64,000 bases of DNA from Bradyrhizobium sp. 199 (GTDB taxonomy: Bacteria > Pseudomonadota > Alphaproteobacteria > Rhizobiales > Xanthobacteraceae), in contig NZ_JADPJI010000006.1 of the NCBI RefSeq assembly GCF_023073355.1, forward strand, positions 1 to 64,000, read 5' to 3'. The position numbers were made by a program, and so were the translations under genes. The first letter of the stretch is position 1. Each line of letters opens with the position of its first letter. Positions 17,832-26,114 of this stretch are shown piece by piece. The notes beneath the pieces were generated by a model, which saw only the letters and a list, made by a program, of their open reading frames with translations, was not told the origin of the DNA and made no database searches.

Positions 17832-19268
17832 ATGCTGTTCAATTCCTACCCGTTCATCCTGCTGTTCCTGCCCCTCGTGCTGGCCGGCTATTTCTGGCTC
17901 GGGCGGCGCAGCAATCTGAAGCCGGTGATCTGGCTGGCGCTGGCCTCGCTCGGCTTCTACGCGATCGGCAGCTGGCAGTTCGTGGCCCTGTTGCTGATCT
18001 CGATCGCGTTCAACTACGGCATCGGTCATCTCCTGATCGTGGCGAAGCTCGGCCCGTCGCAACGAAAGACGGCACTCGCGCTTGGCGTCGCGGGCGATCT
18101 GCTCGTGCTCGGCATCTTCAAATATGCCGGCTTCGTCACCGAGAACATCAATGCGCTGTTCGGCACGCATGCCGCGGTCCACATCCTGCTGCCGGTCGGC
18201 ATCTCCTTCTACACCTTCACCCAGATCGCATTTCTGGTGGATGCATATCGCGGCCAGGTCGCGGCTTACGCGCTGCCGCACTACACGCTGTTCGTGACTT
18301 ATTTTCCGCATCTGATCGCAGGACCCATCCTCCACCACAAGGACATGATCCCGCAATTCGAGCGGGAGGAGACCAAGCGCCCGGACCCGCATCTCATCCT
18401 GTGCGGCGCCATCATCTTCGCCATCGGCCTGTTCAAGAAGACCTGCCTTGCCGACGGCATCCAACCGCTGGTCGCGCTTGCCTTCGAGGCGCGTTCGCCT
18501 AGCTTCGATCAGGCCTGGCTGGGTGCGCTCGCCTACACGTTCCAGCTTTATTTCGACTTCTCCGGCTATTCCGACATGGCGATCGGGATCTCGCTGATGT
18601 TCGGCATCTTCCTGCCCGTCAACTTCAACTCGCCCTACAAGGCCACCAGCATCGTCGAATTCTGGCGGCGCTGGCACATGACGCTGTCGCAATTCCTGCG
18701 CGACTATCTCTATATCCCGCTCGGGGGTAACAGGCACGGTCGCGTGCTGCGCTACGTCAATTTGACGATCACGATGCTGCTCGGTGGGCTTTGGCACGGC
18801 GCGGCCTGGACTTTTGTCATCTGGGGCGCGCTACATGGCGCCTATCTCTGCGTCAATCACGCCTTCATTGCGTTCGTTCCGGCCATTCCAATGGTTCTCG
18901 TGCGTCCGGCCCGCATTGCCGGAGCAGCGCTCACTTTCGTGGCCGTCGTCGTGGCCTGGGTGTTCTTCCGCGCCGAGAGCGTCGCCTGGGCGCTGCGGGT
19001 TCTCCACGCCATGGCAGATCCTTCGAATATCGTGTTCGGCCGCGAGGAAATCGCGGCGCTGGTGCTGGTCTCCATCTACGCTGCGCTGGTGTGGTTGGCG
19101 CCGAACACGCAAGCGCTCATGGGCTACGATCATGCCAATCGCAGCGTCGGCGAGAGCTTGCGGGCAGGACGGATGCGGCCGCTGGTTCTCTACGCGGCGT
19201 CGCTGGTGCTCGCATTCGGGCTCCTGGGCATCCAGGCCCACAGCGAATTCATCTACTTCCGCTTCTGA
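17832..19268 (+). CDS. MBOAT-family O-acyltransferase (AlgI-like)
   Basis: A 478-residue polytopic inner-membrane protein with about ten hydrophobic helices. It has the AlgI/DltB signature: FQLYFDFSGYSDMAIGISLM, FWRRWHMTLSQFLRDYLYIP and the catalytic His region LWHGAAWTFVIWGALHG. Such proteins pass acetyl groups across the membrane for O-acetylation of exported polysaccharides. The ATG giving MLFNSYPFILLF is preferred, as it starts directly with the first helix; an ATG 39 bases upstream is possible. The next gene overlaps its stop (TGATG), so the two are a functional pair. No polysaccharide synthase is nearby, so the acceptor is unknown. Confidence 0.9.
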   Translation: MLFNSYPFILLFLPLVLAGYFWLGRRSNLKPVIWLALASLGFYAIGSWQFVALLLISIAFNYGIGHLLIVAKLGPSQRKTALALGVAGDLLVLGIFKYAGFVTENINALFGTHAAVHILLPVGISFYTFTQIAFLVDAYRGQVAAYALPHYTLFVTYFPHLIAGPILHHKDMIPQFEREETKRPDPHLILCGAIIFAIGLFKKTCLADGIQPLVALAFEARSPSFDQAWLGALAYTFQLYFDFSGYSDMAIGISLMFGIFLPVNFNSPYKATSIVEFWRRWHMTLSQFLRDYLYIPLGGNRHGRVLRYVNLTITMLLGGLWHGAAWTFVIWGALHGAYLCVNHAFIAFVPAIPMVLVRPARIAGAALTFVAVVVAWVFFRAESVAWALRVLHAMADPSNIVFGREEIAALVLVSIYAALVWLAPNTQALMGYDHANRSVGESLRAGRMRPLVLYAASLVLAFGLLGIQAHSEFIYFRF

Positions 19269-20368
19269 TGCAGGGCGCGTTTACACAGTTGCGACGTTTT
19301 CTGCTCGCCAGCATCGTTTGCGTGCTCGGCGCGGCCTTGCTCACCTATGTCGTCGATCCCTTGCAACTGTTCCGCCCCTCGCGCTCCGCCTTCTATTCCG
19401 ATGACACGCGCGTGCAGAATGCCGGCCTGATCCGCAGCCAGCCGTTCGACACTGCCTTCATGGGCACCTCGCTCGCGATCCATTTCCGCCAGAGCGACAT
19501 CGACCGCGCGCTCGGCGTCCGCTCGTTGAAGTTGGCCATGACCGGCTCCAACTCGCGCCAGCAGGCTTTCGTGCTGGACCAGGCCATGGACCGCGGCGCC
19601 AGGCGGGTGATCTGGGCGATGGACGATTTCATCTTCGTCGATGCCGCCGACATCGAGGCCGATCCCTATCTGTCCGTCGATCTCTATCGGGGGACAACGA
19701 AGGGGATCGCGTCCTATCTGTTCAGCGCCGCAATGGCGAAGGAATCGCTGTTCGCCCTGCTGCGCTCGGTTCCCCCGCTGCGGCAGTCGCTGACCCGGGC
19801 GGCGCCGTATCTCCCGGTCAAGTTTGCGCTGTCCGACGTCGACGACATCTATGCGCTGCCCAGGGATTTCGATGTCGCCAACGGCTACAATGCGAAGCGG
19901 ACACTCGCTGCCTTTACCTACATCACCGCTCCCGCGCGCCGCCGTTTTCTGGGTGAAGGCTATGGTTACGACGCCATGGTCAGTCATTTCGAGCGCGACG
20001 CCGTCGGCCTGATCACGCGCCATCCGGACGTGACCTTCGACATCTACTTCCCGCCCTATTCGATCCTGCAATTCGTCGCGATGCGCGATGCCTCACCTGC
20101 GACGCTGAAGATCGTCACCGACCTCACCTCTGTCATCGCGCAACGGCTGACGCAGCTTCCCAATGTGCGCCTGCACGATTTCCGGGCGATCAAAGAAGTC
20201 ACGCACGACCTCGACAATTACGCCGACGTCATCCACCATTCGCCGGTGGTTGACGCGAAGGTGCTGTCGTGGCTGGCGCGTGGAGAGTATCGGGTCGATC
20301 CGACGGCACCGCTTGTGTTACTGGTTGAGTTGAAGGCGCAGGTCGCGGCGTATCGGGTGGAGCGCTGA
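19268..20368 (+). CDS. Membrane-anchored SGNH-like partner of the O-acyltransferase
   Basis: A 366-residue protein with one N-terminal membrane helix (about 12-30) and a periplasmic body. Its start overlaps the stop of the MBOAT gene. I read AFMGTSLAIHF as a possible block I serine motif of an SGNH-type fold and ADVIHHSP near the C-terminus as its Asp-x-x-His block, by analogy with AlgJ/AlgX/DltD proteins that complete acetyl transfer outside the membrane. The overall similarity is weak, so this is inference from gene pairing plus two short motifs. It could instead be a structural partner without catalysis. Confidence 0.6.
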   Translation: MQGAFTQLRRFLLASIVCVLGAALLTYVVDPLQLFRPSRSAFYSDDTRVQNAGLIRSQPFDTAFMGTSLAIHFRQSDIDRALGVRSLKLAMTGSNSRQQAFVLDQAMDRGARRVIWAMDDFIFVDAADIEADPYLSVDLYRGTTKGIASYLFSAAMAKESLFALLRSVPPLRQSLTRAAPYLPVKFALSDVDDIYALPRDFDVANGYNAKRTLAAFTYITAPARRRFLGEGYGYDAMVSHFERDAVGLITRHPDVTFDIYFPPYSILQFVAMRDASPATLKIVTDLTSVIAQRLTQLPNVRLHDFRAIKEVTHDLDNYADVIHHSPVVDAKVLSWLARGEYRVDPTAPLVLLVELKAQVAAYRVER

Positions 20369-20370
20369 TC

Positions 20371-20519
20371 TTTCCCTCTCCCCTTGTGGGAGAGGGGGGC
20401 TCGCCGCGTAGCGGCGAGACGGGTGAGGGTCTCTCTCCGCGACGCTGGAAGTTGCGAGTGCGGAAACAACCCCTCATCCGGCGCTTCACGCCACCTTCTC
20501 CCACAAGGGGAGAAGGAAG
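20371..20519. repeat. Dispersed inverted repeat, family D, copy 2
   Basis: The arms CCCTCTCCCCTTGTGGGAGA and TTCTCCCACAAGGGGAGAAGG are inverted copies, enclosing a CTCGCCGCGTAGCGGCGAG stem. The element lies between the convergent SGNH-like and aminotransferase genes. It belongs to the same family as 17555-17710 and 54361-54515. Confidence 0.85.
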
Positions 20520-20534
20520 AGATACGAAGCTGCG

Positions 20535-21722
20535 CTACGCCGCCACCTCGTCGCCGAGATACGCCACCGCCGCTTCCAGTCCGCCCTTGCCGTGCGGGAT
20601 CTTCAGCGCGTTGAGCCCGATCTCGATCACGCCCAGCGTGCCGAGCAGCATCGGCGCGTTGACGTGGCCCATATGGGCGATGCGGAAGGCCTGGCCGGAG
20701 AGGTCGCCGATGCCGGTGCCGAGCACGACGCCGCACTTGTCCTTGCAATAGCGTTGCAGCACCGCGGGGTCGTGGCCGTTGCTCATGGTCACCGTGGTCA
20801 CGGTGTTGGAGCGCTCGCTGGCCTCCGCGACGTTGAAGCCGAGCACCTGGCCTTCGGACCAGGCGGCAACGGCGCGGCGCGTAGCTTCGCCGAGCAGGCT
20901 GTGGCGGCGGAACGCGTTCTCCAGCCCTTCCTCGTGCAGCATGTCGATCGCCTGACGCAGCGCGAACAACAGATGGACCGGCGCGGTGCCGGCATATTTG
21001 CGATAATTCTCGGTGCCCTCGCGTTCGCTCCAGCTCCAATACGGCGTCGACATATTGGCCTTCTTGTGCACCTCGAGCGCACGCGCATTGGCGGCGACGA
21101 AGCCGAGGCCAGGCGGCGTCATCAGGCCCTTCTGCGAGCCGGACATCGCAACATCGATGCCCCATTTGTCCATCTCGAACGGCATGCAGCCGAGCGAGGC
21201 CACGGTGTCGACCATGTACAGCGCCGGATGGCCGCTCGCCTTGATCGCTTTGCCGATCGCCTCGATGTCGTTCTGCACGCCCGATGCGGTGTCGACCTGG
21301 ACGACGACGACGGCCTTGATGGTGTGCTCTGTGTCGCGGCGCAGGCGCTCCTCGACCTCGTGCGGCCGTACCGCGCGGCGCCAGTCGCCCTTGAGCACTT
21401 CGACCTCGGCGCCCATCAGGGCTGCCGCGTTGCCCCAGCCGATCGCGAACCGGCCGCTCTCCAGCACCAGCACCTTGTCGCCGCGCGACAGCACGTTGCT
21501 GAGCGCCGCTTCCCAGGCGCCGTGACCGTTGGCGATGTAGATGTAGGACTTGCCCCTGGTCGCAAACAGCTTGGTGATGTCACTGAGCAGGCTCTCGGTC
21601 AGATCGAGCATCTGCTTGGAATAGATGTCGATCGCCGGACGGTGCATCGCCCGCAGCACCTCGTCGGGCATGTTGGTGGGCCCGGGGATGGCCAGAAACT
21701 CCCGGCCCGCGCGAACGGTCAT
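20535..21722 (-). CDS. sgaA: Serine-glyoxylate aminotransferase (class V)
   Basis: A 395-residue pyridoxal-phosphate enzyme of aminotransferase class V. The cofactor Lys is Lys198 in MSGSQKGLMTPPG, and IANGHGAWEAALSN and VDTVASLGCMPFEMDKWGID are the conserved substrate and cofactor blocks. It would convert serine and glyoxylate to hydroxypyruvate and glycine, a step of the serine cycle and of photorespiratory-like metabolism. Length and motifs fit SgaA closely; an alanine-glyoxylate or purine-catabolism specificity cannot be excluded. AAGGA precedes the start. It is a single gene bordered by a repeat on one side. Confidence 0.87.
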   Translation of the reverse strand: MTVRAGREFLAIPGPTNMPDEVLRAMHRPAIDIYSKQMLDLTESLLSDITKLFATRGKSYIYIANGHGAWEAALSNVLSRGDKVLVLESGRFAIGWGNAAALMGAEVEVLKGDWRRAVRPHEVEERLRRDTEHTIKAVVVVQVDTASGVQNDIEAIGKAIKASGHPALYMVDTVASLGCMPFEMDKWGIDVAMSGSQKGLMTPPGLGFVAANARALEVHKKANMSTPYWSWSEREGTENYRKYAGTAPVHLLFALRQAIDMLHEEGLENAFRRHSLLGEATRRAVAAWSEGQVLGFNVAEASERSNTVTTVTMSNGHDPAVLQRYCKDKCGVVLGTGIGDLSGQAFRIAHMGHVNAPMLLGTLGVIEIGLNALKIPHGKGGLEAAVAYLGDEVAA

Positions 21723-21824
21723 TGCTGTCAGTCCTTGTTGCTTGAGAACAGGATGGTGGGTCGCTGATTCATGCTTTTACGTGGCGCTGACGCCTCGGAA
21801 AAGCGCCCAAAACGCAGGTCTGGG

Positions 21825-22550
21825 TCATCGTTTGGTCTCACGGCAGCCGGCCGCTTCCGCCTCCTCGACCGAGCAGAACCAGCGGGTGCCCTTGCTGATC
21901 TTCATCTTGATCTGGGTGTACCAGCGGCTGCTCGGTTGGTGAAAGATGCACTCGCCGGCGCTGTTGACGTTGCCTTTGATGGTGCAATCCGGGGAGGGCG
22001 CGACCGGCCCCGAGGCCGAGGCGAGCAGCACCGCATGCGCCCCGTCCGGCGGCTTGGTCGCGCCGAGGATAGTGGTTTTCTTGTTGCGCTCGCGCCAGTC
22101 CCAGGGCGCGATGAAGGCGCCCTGCCACATCCCGGCTTTTGCCTCACGCGCGGCGGCCTCGTCGGGCTCGTAGTCCTTGGAGATGCGGGTATAGGCCAGC
22201 GCCCAGCCGCTGCGCACCAGCCATTTCTGGATGTCCTCGCCGCCGACCTCGCAGCGCGCCACGGTGCGGCCGCGCCGGTCGATCGACCTCGTGTGGCAGG
22301 CCCAGCTCTTGCCGTCGGCGTATTTGGCGAGTTCGTCGCGCGCCGCAAGGCCGCAGGTCCAGCGCTCGCTCTTGGTATTGAGGCAGAGCTGGTCGATCGC
22401 GGGCGCGTCGATGCCGCCGAGCCGGATGCGCATGTTGCCGATCACGACGGCATCGCCGGCGCGGACTTTTGCCGTGCCGGTGATGTCGGCGCCCGCGGCC
22501 AGCGACGGCAGGGCAAGCAGAGACAGCGCAATCAGGAATTTTCGCAACAT
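21825..22550 (-). CDS. Secreted nuclease-like (SNase/thermonuclease family) protein
   Basis: A 241-residue exported protein. A signal peptide (MLRKFLIALSLLALPSLAAG) is followed by an SNase-like OB-fold domain (about 22-150) with IRLGGIDAPAIDQLC and GRTVARCEVGGEDIQKWLV. A C-terminal segment (about 175-241) with several Cys residues is outside the family. Staphylococcal-nuclease active-site Arg and Glu positions are only partly recognisable, so activity on nucleic acids is uncertain. The ATG before the signal peptide is preferred over one 39 bases upstream. It is a lone gene. Confidence 0.75.
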   Translation of the reverse strand: MLRKFLIALSLLALPSLAAGADITGTAKVRAGDAVVIGNMRIRLGGIDAPAIDQLCLNTKSERWTCGLAARDELAKYADGKSWACHTRSIDRRGRTVARCEVGGEDIQKWLVRSGWALAYTRISKDYEPDEAAAREAKAGMWQGAFIAPWDWRERNKKTTILGATKPPDGAHAVLLASASGPVAPSPDCTIKGNVNSAGECIFHQPSSRWYTQIKMKISKGTRWFCSVEEAEAAGCRETKR

Positions 22551-22670
22551 GCCGGTCCGGTGTGATGAAAATCTCGATAGACCGCGCAATTGTGGTCGGC
22601 TTTTGTCCGCCCGGCCAGCGCATGCTCAACAGAAGGGCTTTCAACTTCCCGTCATCAGTTGACGGTCCCG

Positions 22671-22742
22671 TACGGTGGGCAAAGCGAAGCGTGCCCACGA
22701 TGTCTTGCGTGGGCACGGCGCTCCGCGCCTTTGCCACCCTAC
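22671..22742. repeat. Dispersed inverted repeat, family A, copy 2
   Basis: TACGGTGGGCAAAGCGAAGC and GCGCCTTTGCCACCCTA form the outer arms, with GTGCCCACG and CGTGGGCAC inside. It is the same family as 15313-15404. Its right edge runs directly into a 14-base tandem repeat. Confidence 0.85.
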
Positions 22743-22796
22743 AAGACCTGCGCTACAAGACCTGCGCTACAAGACCTGCGCCACAAGATCTGCGCT
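22741..22796. repeat. Tandem repeat, four 14-base units
   Basis: Four successive copies of ACAAGACCTGCGCT with three substitutions at most. It abuts a family A element and lies just past the stop of the 575-residue unknown protein. Copy number is likely to vary among strains. Confidence 0.9.
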
Positions 22797-22808
22797 CGGC
22801 GCACGAGC

Positions 22809-24536
22809 TCACCCCCGCGCCATCACCCGCCGCGCCACCGCGAGCCCCATGAGCACGAACGCCGACGTCACCTCCGGGCCGCCAACCAGGATCCGCGTCG
22901 GCGTCTTCATCTTGTTCCACTCATAGGCGCGGAACGGGCCGCGGCGGCCGCCTTCGCCGAGGTTGGCGACGATCACGTTCAGCGCCGGTGCGAAGGCGCG
23001 CGGGTCGGCGCCGAGATGGCCGAGCGCGATCAGTGCCAGCGCCGCGTCGAACACGTTCATCTCGGCGGCCATCAGCTCGCCCTTGACGTAGGACAGCACG
23101 CGATGGCGGATGAAGTCGAAATCGCCGTCCGGATCGATCAAAGCCTGCGCCGCCAGCGGCAGCGCCAGGAAGGCCGCATAGCAGCGGCCGAAATAGGCGC
23201 TGTAGAGCTCCGGCAGGTAATAGATGTGCGAGCGCGGATTGGCGAAGGCACCGCTCGCGGCCAGCCGCTTCTGGAAGCCGATGATGCGATGCACCGTGGC
23301 GAGCCGCGACGGCGTCTCCAAAACCTTCCAGCGCGCGAGGTTGCGAAAGCTGACCTCGAGAATGTCGAGATTGAGCGTCGGATCGAGATCGTTGCCGTAG
23401 GGACGCTCGCCCTTGAGGTTGTCGATCCAGGTCGCGACGCCGCCCTCATGGTCGATATTGTCGTTGAGCGGCACGGTCACGCGCGGCGCGTTGATGCCGG
23501 CGCGCACCTGGTAGCCGGAATAGAAGTCGAGCAGCGGCTGGTCGATGATCGCATCAAGGCAGCCGGCCTGCGTCGCTGCCGAGATCGAGCACGCCGTGGT
23601 GTCACAGTCAGGCACGTAAATGCCGAAGCCGAGGTCCTGCTTGATCTGCGCGAAGTAGCGGGAGAACCGCGGATGCGGTGCCGGCGCCAGCGCGGTGATG
23701 ACGTTGAAACGCACGCCGTCGATGCCCTCGACCTCCTCGCGGCTGATGTTGACGCAGAAATCCACCATGTCGGCGATGGCGCGCTCTGCCGCGACCTTGT
23801 CGGCCGATGAGGCGAGCCCGGTCTCGCCATAGCTCAGCAGCGCCTCGATGAAGAACGCGTCGTAATAGGCCGATCGGTGCCGGATCTGCACCGGCTCCCA
23901 CATCGGCTCGGCGACCCCTCGCCAGGGCGGATTGACGACGGCCCGTGCCGGCGAGCGTGCGATGAAGACACGGGCGAGGTTGAACAACAGCGAGGAATTC
24001 TTGTAGCCGCGGGCGTTCAGGCCCGTGAGCGCCATGATCAGCTCGCGGCCGCGGAAATCAGGATCGCCGATCAGGTTGAAGGCGGCATAGGTCGGCAGGA
24101 AACCGTTGCGGCGGTACGAGCCGAGCAGATGCTGGGCGCAATCTCGGATCACGCCGTCGATCTGCGCTTGCGGCGGTGCGGAGCCGGTGAATATCGCCGG
24201 CGGAGGCTTGGGATGGTCGGCAGCGATGCTGTCGACGAGATCGGCGACGGGCTGGCCGACTGCCGCCCAATCGGGCTCGGCCTCGTCGCGGGCGCGAACC
24301 AGCGCCTCGCGCAGCGCCGTCAGCCGGGCCTCGTCGCGCAGCTCGGGCAGCCCGGCCCGCCGCAGCAGCACCCGCAGCGCGGGATTGCCGAGCGCGGTCT
24401 TGTAGAATTTGGCCAGATGCGGATCGCCGCCGGCCGTAGCAGACAATACGGGATCGCAGACGTCGTAAAGCGAGGGGCCGTCCTTCGGCGCCAGCAGCGC
24501 CCGGCAGGCGGCGCCGGCGAAGTAATGAAAGCTCAT
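22809..24536 (-). CDS. Conserved-looking hypothetical protein, 575 residues
   Basis: A long soluble-looking protein I do not recognise. It is rich in helices and aromatic residues, with repeated hydrophobic helices (GVRFNVITALAPAPHPRFS, YYDAFFIEALLSYGETGLA) that recall alpha-toroid or prenyltransferase/cyclase-like folds. The equivalent of a DxDxTT-type cyclase motif is only hinted at by VPDCDTTACSISAA, which resembles the squalene/diterpene-cyclase DCDTT pattern. The ATG giving MSFHYFAGAA is chosen; a 39-residue in-frame extension has no support. There is no signal peptide. It stands alone, divergent from the pseudo-caspase gene. A terpene-cyclase-like role is a speculative reading. Confidence 0.55.
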   Translation of the reverse strand: MSFHYFAGAACRALLAPKDGPSLYDVCDPVLSATAGGDPHLAKFYKTALGNPALRVLLRRAGLPELRDEARLTALREALVRARDEAEPDWAAVGQPVADLVDSIAADHPKPPPAIFTGSAPPQAQIDGVIRDCAQHLLGSYRRNGFLPTYAAFNLIGDPDFRGRELIMALTGLNARGYKNSSLLFNLARVFIARSPARAVVNPPWRGVAEPMWEPVQIRHRSAYYDAFFIEALLSYGETGLASSADKVAAERAIADMVDFCVNISREEVEGIDGVRFNVITALAPAPHPRFSRYFAQIKQDLGFGIYVPDCDTTACSISAATQAGCLDAIIDQPLLDFYSGYQVRAGINAPRVTVPLNDNIDHEGGVATWIDNLKGERPYGNDLDPTLNLDILEVSFRNLARWKVLETPSRLATVHRIIGFQKRLAASGAFANPRSHIYYLPELYSAYFGRCYAAFLALPLAAQALIDPDGDFDFIRHRVLSYVKGELMAAEMNVFDAALALIALGHLGADPRAFAPALNVIVANLGEGGRRGPFRAYEWNKMKTPTRILVGGPEVTSAFVLMGLAVARRVMARG

Positions 24537-24966
24537 GAAATAACCTGGTCGCGGGAACTTTGGCGGGGTTTGGCCGGGGCCGGCCAGCGCTCCCAACCAC
24601 GCCAACCCCCTGCAAGTCGTTGAAAAGGCTACCCGGATTTGCAGGAAATACAAATGTGACGAAAGTCACGGAAAAAGTCGGCACGAAGGCTGCAAGATTG
24701 GAGGCTCGGAAGGATACGGGGAAAGCCAAAAATGCAGAAATTAAGGCGTGTAATTCAACAACAACTTCAGTTACTTAGCTCGAATTTTGGGCAACCTATT
24801 GCCGGGGCTCCTATATCCGGTTAAAGGTTTGTTTGGTGCGGCGCCGCAAATTGCGCGCAATTCGGGGGCACATCCCCGGCCAACCCCTCAAACCTAAAGA
24901 CGCTATCGCGCTACTCAAACGGTGTGCGCGTGCTTGGCTGGTCTTTGGCACAGGAAACGAACCGAG
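24537..24966. other. Divergent promoter region, 430 bases, no gene seen
   Basis: The gap between two divergent genes is noticeably richer in A and T than the surroundings, especially 24640-24790. No family A-F repeat and no convincing open frame is present. It presumably holds promoters for both flanking genes, but I could not fix a -35/-10 pair with confidence. Confidence 0.5.
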
Positions 24967-25815
24967 ATGAATGTAAAGCGGCTCGACCTTTCCAGACGCA
25001 CGATCGCGCTGGCCGCGGCCCTCATCGGCACGGTCTCGCTGGTGATCGGTGCCCATGCTGCTCTCAACATGCGTGCGATCGATGCCGCCAAGGCCGTCTC
25101 GACCGACCAGGTCACCGGTTCGATCGCCCAGACCTCCCGTCTCGCCCTCGTCATTGGAAATGGACATTATCCCGACGCCAGCGCGCCGCTGACGCAGTCG
25201 ATCAACGACGCCCGCGCGCTGTCCTCGTCACTGCGCAAGGACGGCTTTGACGTCGACATGGTGGAAGACGCGACCAGGGACGACATGGTTCGCGCCGTCA
25301 ACCGCCTGAAGTCGCGGATCAAGCCAGATACCGTCGTCATGCTGTTCTTCGGCGGCTACGGCGTGCAGGCCGGCCGCCAGAGCTACATGCTGCCGGTCGA
25401 TGCCGTGATCTGGAAGGAAAGCGACGTCCGCCGCCAGGGTGTCTCGATCGACGGCGTGCTCGACATGATGAAGGAGCAGGGCGCCAAGGCCAAGCTCGTC
25501 GTCGTCGATGCATCCCGCCGCAATCCCTATGAGCGTCGCTTCCGCTCCTACAGCCACGGCCTCGCGCCGATCAGCGCGTCCGACAACGCCCTGATCCTCA
25601 CCTCGGCCTCGCCCGGCAAGGTCGTCGACGACGGCAAGGGCGAGCACAGCGTGCTTGTCAGCGAGTTCCTCAACAACCTCAACGCACGGGGCAGCGCCGA
25701 AAGCGTCTTCAACAAGACACGCCTCGCCATCTCCCGCGCCAGCGAAGGTGACCAGGTCCCGACGGTCTCCTCCTCGCTGCTCGAAGACGTCCATTTCGGC
25801 GAAGCCGGCGGCTAA
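24967..25815 (+). CDS. Caspase-fold (peptidase C14-like) protein lacking catalytic residues
   Basis: A 282-residue protein with an N-terminal membrane or signal segment (about 11-34) and a caspase-like p20 domain (about 57-275) starting RLALVIGNGHYPDASAPL. The catalytic His motif, normally SGHG, reads FGGYG with Tyr131. The catalytic Cys motif, normally DACR, reads DASRRNP with Ser183. Both dyad residues are gone, so peptidase activity is unlikely and a binding or scaffold role is more plausible. The start is the ATG giving MNVKRLDLS. A longer paralogue with the same losses lies at 46683-48215. A terminator-like hairpin follows the stop. An HlyD-type adaptor gene is convergent downstream. Confidence 0.85.
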   Translation: MNVKRLDLSRRTIALAAALIGTVSLVIGAHAALNMRAIDAAKAVSTDQVTGSIAQTSRLALVIGNGHYPDASAPLTQSINDARALSSSLRKDGFDVDMVEDATRDDMVRAVNRLKSRIKPDTVVMLFFGGYGVQAGRQSYMLPVDAVIWKESDVRRQGVSIDGVLDMMKEQGAKAKLVVVDASRRNPYERRFRSYSHGLAPISASDNALILTSASPGKVVDDGKGEHSVLVSEFLNNLNARGSAESVFNKTRLAISRASEGDQVPTVSSSLLEDVHFGEAGG

Positions 25816-25863
25816 AGCACGATGCGATCAGGATGAATCGCCACGCGCTTTAGGTTGTTGTTC

Positions 25864-25920
25864 AAGCATGATCTTTTCGGAAAACCGCTGCGCACTTTTC
25901 CGGATCATGCTTTAATTTTC
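25864..25920 (+). terminator. Hairpin with T-rich tail; also a dispersed element
   Basis: AAGCATGATCTTTTCGGAAA pairs with TTTTCCGGATCATGCTT to form a long stem, followed by TAATTTTCT. It lies about 50 bases after the stop of the pseudo-caspase gene and could terminate it. From memory, very similar stems are scattered through Bradyrhizobium genomes, so it is probably also a mobile repeat. Confidence 0.65.
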
Positions 25921-25934
25921 TCAGGTTCTGCGAA

Positions 25935-26102
25935 GTCTCGTGCCCCGGACGCGGCGCATCATGCAATGATGCGACGCTGAGCCGGGGCCTATTTTTTAAC
26001 TGCACATTTAGGCGAGGTGGGTCCCGGCTCTGCACAGCAGCCATAGCGTGTCGCAGACGCGCGTAAACGCGCTTTTTGCACGCTGCAGCGCGTCCGGGAC
26101 AA
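25935..26102. repeat. Dispersed palindromic repeat, family B, copy 2
   Basis: It shares TGCCCCGGACGCGGCGCATC, the ATGcAATGATGCGaCGC core, GAGCCGGGGCCTATTTTT and GTCCCGGCTCTGC with the copy at 3750-3886. A further GC-rich palindromic section (GACGCGCGTAAACGCGC) and CGTCCGGGAC close it. It lies between convergent genes. Confidence 0.85.
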
Positions 26103-26114
26103 GCGCGACCTTGC

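Noticed and set aside
24560..24778. 72-codon frame in the gap upstream of the pseudo-caspase gene
   Set aside because: No start signal, a Lys/Thr-rich random composition, and it covers the likely promoter region of the divergent genes.
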